Of a stretch of DNA of 54,263 nucleotides, positions 51,541 to 54,263 are shown in pieces. The stretch lies in contig CALFVX010000002.1 in assembly GCA_937928765.1 (NCBI GenBank), forward strand, positions 1 to 54,263. Direction: 5' to 3'. How positions within the stretch are numbered: the first letter of the stretch is position 1; the number at the start of each line of letters is the position of its first letter. The notes below the pieces were generated by a model. That model saw nothing but the letters and a program-made list of their open reading frames with translations, was not told where the DNA came from and did not search any database. This DNA comes from an uncultured Endomicrobiia bacterium (lineage in GTDB: Bacteria > Elusimicrobiota > Endomicrobiia > DTEH01). The position numbers were made by a program, and so were the translations under genes.

Positions 51541-52617
51541 ATGGTAGAAATAAAGAGTGAGATTTTACCCGCATTAGAACAAATTGAGAAACTACATAAG
51601 GTTTCTAAAGAAGAAATTATAACACTTCTAGAGACAGCAATTACCAACGCTGCAAAAAAATTTTTTAGTTCTGAATGTAAAATTGTTACAGAAATTGATG
51701 TTAATAATGTTGAAATTAGAACTTATATTTTAAAAAAAGTTGTCTCTAATGTTAAAGAAGATAAAAAAGAGATTTCTTTAGATGAGGCTAAAGAAATAGA
51801 TTCAAATGCAAAGTTAGGAGATGAAATAAAAGTTTTAGTAAACAATGAGGCTTTTTTAAGGATTGCTGCACAATCTGCAAAAAAAGTTATTTTACAAAAG
51901 ATTAGAGAAAGTTATAAAAAGAATGTTATGGAAGAATTTCAGTCTTTAATAGGAGAGATAATTTCAGGTTCTGTTTATGCTATTAGAAACAAGACTGTAA
52001 TTTTAGATTTGGGTAAAGCAGAAGGTATATTACCACAAAGAGAACAGGTTTTTAAAGAAAAATTTAAGATAGGCCAACATATTAAAGTTTTAGTAAAATA
52101 TGTTGAAAAGACAAAAAAAGGAATTTCTGTTATAGTTTCAAGGTTTGATAAAAATTTTATACAAAAACTTTTTGAGACAGAAATACCAGAAATAAAAGAG
52201 AAAGTTATAGAGATTGTTAACATTGTTCGTGCTGCTGGATACAGGACAAAAATAGTATTAAAATCTAATAATCCTAAGGTGGATCCTGTAGGTTCTTGTG
52301 TTGGTATAAAAGGTGTAAGAATAAGACCTATAATAGAAGAGTTGCAAGGTGAAAGAATTGATTTAATTCCATATGTGGAAGATATAGTTAAATTTATTAC
52401 TTATTCTTTATCTCCTTGGAAACCTCAAAAGGTTGAACTAATAGATAAAGATAAAAAAATAGCTAAGGCATTTTTGCCTAAAAATGTTTATGAAACGGCT
52501 TTAAAGAATAATATAAACCTTAATTTAGCTAAAGAGTTGACTGGTTGGGATATAATATTAGAAGATGTTGAAGCAAATTTTAATTTAGAAGAAAATAAAA
52601 ATGAAACAACAAGATGA
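51541..52617 (+). CDS. nusA: transcription elongation/termination protein NusA
   Basis: A 358-residue NusA of the short class. The N-terminal RNA-polymerase-binding domain (about 1-125) is followed by an S1 domain (about 130-200: GEIISGSVYAIRNKTVILDL and EGILPQREQV). Two KH domains follow (about 205-345: DPVGSCVGIKGVRIRPIIEE, LNLAKELTGWDIIL). The C-terminal acidic repeats of enterobacterial NusA are missing. AGGAG precedes the ATG. The stop overlaps infB by 17 bases. Confidence 0.95.
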   Translation: MVEIKSEILPALEQIEKLHKVSKEEIITLLETAITNAAKKFFSSECKIVTEIDVNNVEIRTYILKKVVSNVKEDKKEISLDEAKEIDSNAKLGDEIKVLVNNEAFLRIAAQSAKKVILQKIRESYKKNVMEEFQSLIGEIISGSVYAIRNKTVILDLGKAEGILPQREQVFKEKFKIGQHIKVLVKYVEKTKKGISVIVSRFDKNFIQKLFETEIPEIKEKVIEIVNIVRAAGYRTKIVLKSNNPKVDPVGSCVGIKGVRIRPIIEELQGERIDLIPYVEDIVKFITYSLSPWKPQKVELIDKDKKIAKAFLPKNVYETALKNNINLNLAKELTGWDIILEDVEANFNLEENKNETTR

Positions 52618-54263
52618 TAAAAAAAAACAAAGATCACAAAAAGTTGTTCATAGTAAAGATAAAGTAGATTTAAATAATACCTCTAAAGAATCTACAAAAA
52701 AATCTAAATTGCCAAAGAAAGAAAAAAAGCTTTCCTCTGATAAAAAAACAGCAGAAAAAAAAGATATACAACACAAAAAAACAACCGCTTTTAAATCATC
52801 TAAGAAAACTACAGAAGTTAAAAAACCTAAAAAGATCATACAAAAAGTAATCTCAAAACCTATTTTAAAAATTAAGCTTACGGACGGATTATCTCCTCAA
52901 GAAATCGCTAATTTAACTAGTAATCCAGTAGCTAAAATAATTACAGAATTTATAAAATTAGGTATGATTGTTTCCGCTACACAAAAAGTCAAAGACACCG
53001 ATGCTTTAACTCTCGTATTTTCTGAATTAGGTTATGAAGTAGAATTTTTAGAAGAAATAAAAGAAGAACTAAAGCAAAAAGAAGAATATGTTTTGGCAAC
53101 TGAAGAAATTAAAGAAGCAGTAATACCACAAAAAGAAGCTACTACTGTAAAGAAAGAAGAGATAAGTGTTGTAAAAAAAGAAAAAACAACTCCAGAAAGT
53201 ATTCCTGAAGGATATGTTAAAAAAATTCCTGTTGTTACTATTATGGGCCATGTTGACCATGGAAAGACAACTTTATTAGATACAATAAGAAAAAGTAATA
53301 TTGCAGCACAAGAATACGGAGCTATAACTCAGCACATTGGTGCATATAAAGTTAAAACTACAAATGGAGAAATTACTTTTATAGACACTCCTGGACATGA
53401 AGCATTTTCAACAATTCGTGCAAGGGGTGCAAAAGTTACAGATATTGTAGTTATAGTTGTTGCTGGAGATGAAGGTATAATGCCGCAAACTATAGAAGCA
53501 ATTAATCATGCAAAATCTGCGAATGTTCCTATAATAGTAGCAATTAATAAGATAGATTTACCACAGTGTAATCCAGGTAAAGTAAAACAACAATTTGCTG
53601 ACAAAGGATTTATACCTACTGAATGGGGAGGAAATACTGAATTTGTAGAAATTTCTGCAAGAAACAATATAAATATAGATAAGTTGTTGGAAACAATTTT
53701 GTTTCAGGCAGAGTTAATGCATTTATATGTAGCAATAGATGTTCCTTGTGAAGCCACTGTCATAGAAACAAAGCTTGATCGTAAAAGAGGATATACTGCT
53801 ACAGTTATTGTTTATAAAGGTAAACTTAAAATAGGTGATAATTTTGTATGCTCTAATTCTTATGGAAAGATTCGCGCTATGTTTAATGATAAACAAGAAA
53901 AGATTGAGGAATTACTTCCTGGAGAACCAGCAGAGATTTTAGGATTTGAGGTACAAACAACCGCAGGTGACATACTTAAAGTTGTAAAAGATGAAAAAGA
54001 AGCAAAAAAAATTTTTGAAGAAATACAGGAGAAACAAAAAATAGAATTATCTAAAATTAAAAGACATCTTACTATACAAGATATTATCTCAGGCAAAAGT
54101 AAAGTTTTATCTATTGTGTTAAAAGGTGATACTCAAGGTTCTATTGAAGCAATACAAAAGATGTTAAATTCTGTAGCAGAAGAAATTAAACAAAATCCAG
54201 ATTTACCAGAGTTAAAGATAGTTCATTCAAGTGTTGGTGAAATCACAGAGTCTGATGTTTTGT
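52601..54263 (+). CDS. infB: translation initiation factor IF-2, 5' part
   Basis: The gene runs off the window end: 554 codons are present without a stop. A lysine-rich N-terminal stretch (about 1-85) and an IF2_N-like domain ([20 protein letters not shown]) precede the GTPase. The GTPase has G1 GHVDHGKT (residues 216-223), switch I near [19 protein letters not shown] and NKID. Domains II and III begin after that. IF-2 places initiator tRNA on the 30S subunit. It starts inside the end of nusA. Confidence 0.96.
   Translation, partial: MKQQDDKKKQRSQKVVHSKDKVDLNNTSKESTKKSKLPKKEKKLSSDKKTAEKKDIQHKKTTAFKSSKKTTEVKKPKKIIQKVISKPILKIKLTDGLSPQEIANLTSNPVAKIITEFIKLGMIVSATQKVKDTDALTLVFSELGYEVEFLEEIKEELKQKEEYVLATEEIKEAVIPQKEATTVKKEEISVVKKEKTTPESIPEGYVKKIPVVTIMGHVDHGKTTLLDTIRKSNIAAQEYGAITQHIGAYKVKTTNGEITFIDTPGHEAFSTIRARGAKVTDIVVIVVAGDEGIMPQTIEAINHAKSANVPIIVAINKIDLPQCNPGKVKQQFADKGFIPTEWGGNTEFVEISARNNINIDKLLETILFQAELMHLYVAIDVPCEATVIETKLDRKRGYTATVIVYKGKLKIGDNFVCSNSYGKIRAMFNDKQEKIEELLPGEPAEILGFEVQTTAGDILKVVKDEKEAKKIFEEIQEKQKIELSKIKRHLTIQDIISGKSKVLSIVLKGDTQGSIEAIQKMLNSVAEEIKQNPDLPELKIVHSSVGEITESDVL

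Noticed and set aside
1-54263. Insertion sequences, prophage, CRISPR-Cas or toxin-antitoxin modules
   Set aside because: No transposase, integrase, Cas or phage protein and no long terminal or spaced repeats were seen on either strand.

Overview
The window is a strongly AT-rich bacterial chromosome segment from a diderm. It has lipoproteins with an F/Y-S/G-C type lipobox, outer-membrane beta-barrel-like proteins, an OmpA peptidoglycan-binding domain, an ADP-heptosyltransferase-like GT9 and C-terminal sorting-like domains of the kind found in FCB-group bacteria. It has the indirect Gln-tRNA route (GluRS, GatA, tRNA-Gln with a U1-A72 pair) and NadX-type NAD synthesis. I see no insertion sequence, phage, plasmid or CRISPR signature. 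The lineage cannot be fixed from the sequence alone; an uncultured FCB-like, Elusimicrobiota-like or Omnitrophota-like group fits best.

Layout. 1-2650: translation block (tuf 3' end, rpmG, tRNA-Trp, secE, nusG, rplK, rplA). Here rplA is followed not by rplJL-rpoBC but by a HAMP membrane protein, nadX and mtnA (2654-5074). 5161-20264: carbohydrate locus with a GH94/GH149/GH161-like phosphorylase, an ABC sugar importer (binding lipoprotein plus two permeases, no ATPase), three clan-A-like glycosidases, an outer-membrane barrel and carbohydrate-binding-like lipoproteins. The gene set suggests beta-glucan handling. 20265-27687: a block of secreted proteins in two units. The first is a lipoprotein and an OmpA-anchored protein sharing a carbohydrate-binding-like domain. 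The second is preceded by four 11-bp TTYACA repeats (PhoP/PhoB-box-like) over a promoter and a clear cyclic di-GMP-I riboswitch. It encodes a small secreted protein, a strong hairpin, then a chaperone-like Ig protein, a CBM-plus-subunit-like protein, a protein with a CHU_C-type C-terminus and a PorV/UPF0164-like outer-membrane protein. I read this as a candidate undescribed c-di-GMP-controlled surface structure.

27831-30833 (minus strand): tRNA-Gln, DUF1844 protein, gltX, long-form hisG. 30969-37654: gatA, a class A beta-lactamase-like serine hydrolase, uppP, an M50 protease, trpS, scpA and a GT9. 37651-45171: a surface-polysaccharide or lipid-glycan cluster with two small methyltransferases (one interrupted by an in-frame TGA), two B12-binding radical SAM enzymes, a GT4 and a GT-C membrane protein. 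45290-49118 (minus): GT2, S66 LD-carboxypeptidase, SpmA, SpmB and a class II amidotransferase in one compact operon. 49244-54263: proS, rimP, nusA and infB (cut by the window edge).

Expression signals: several genes have a TTGACA-like -35, 17-bp spacer and TAAAAT -10 placed so that transcription would begin only a few bases before the ATG (5161, 30969), implying leaderless or near-leaderless messages beside genes with classical GGAGG sites.
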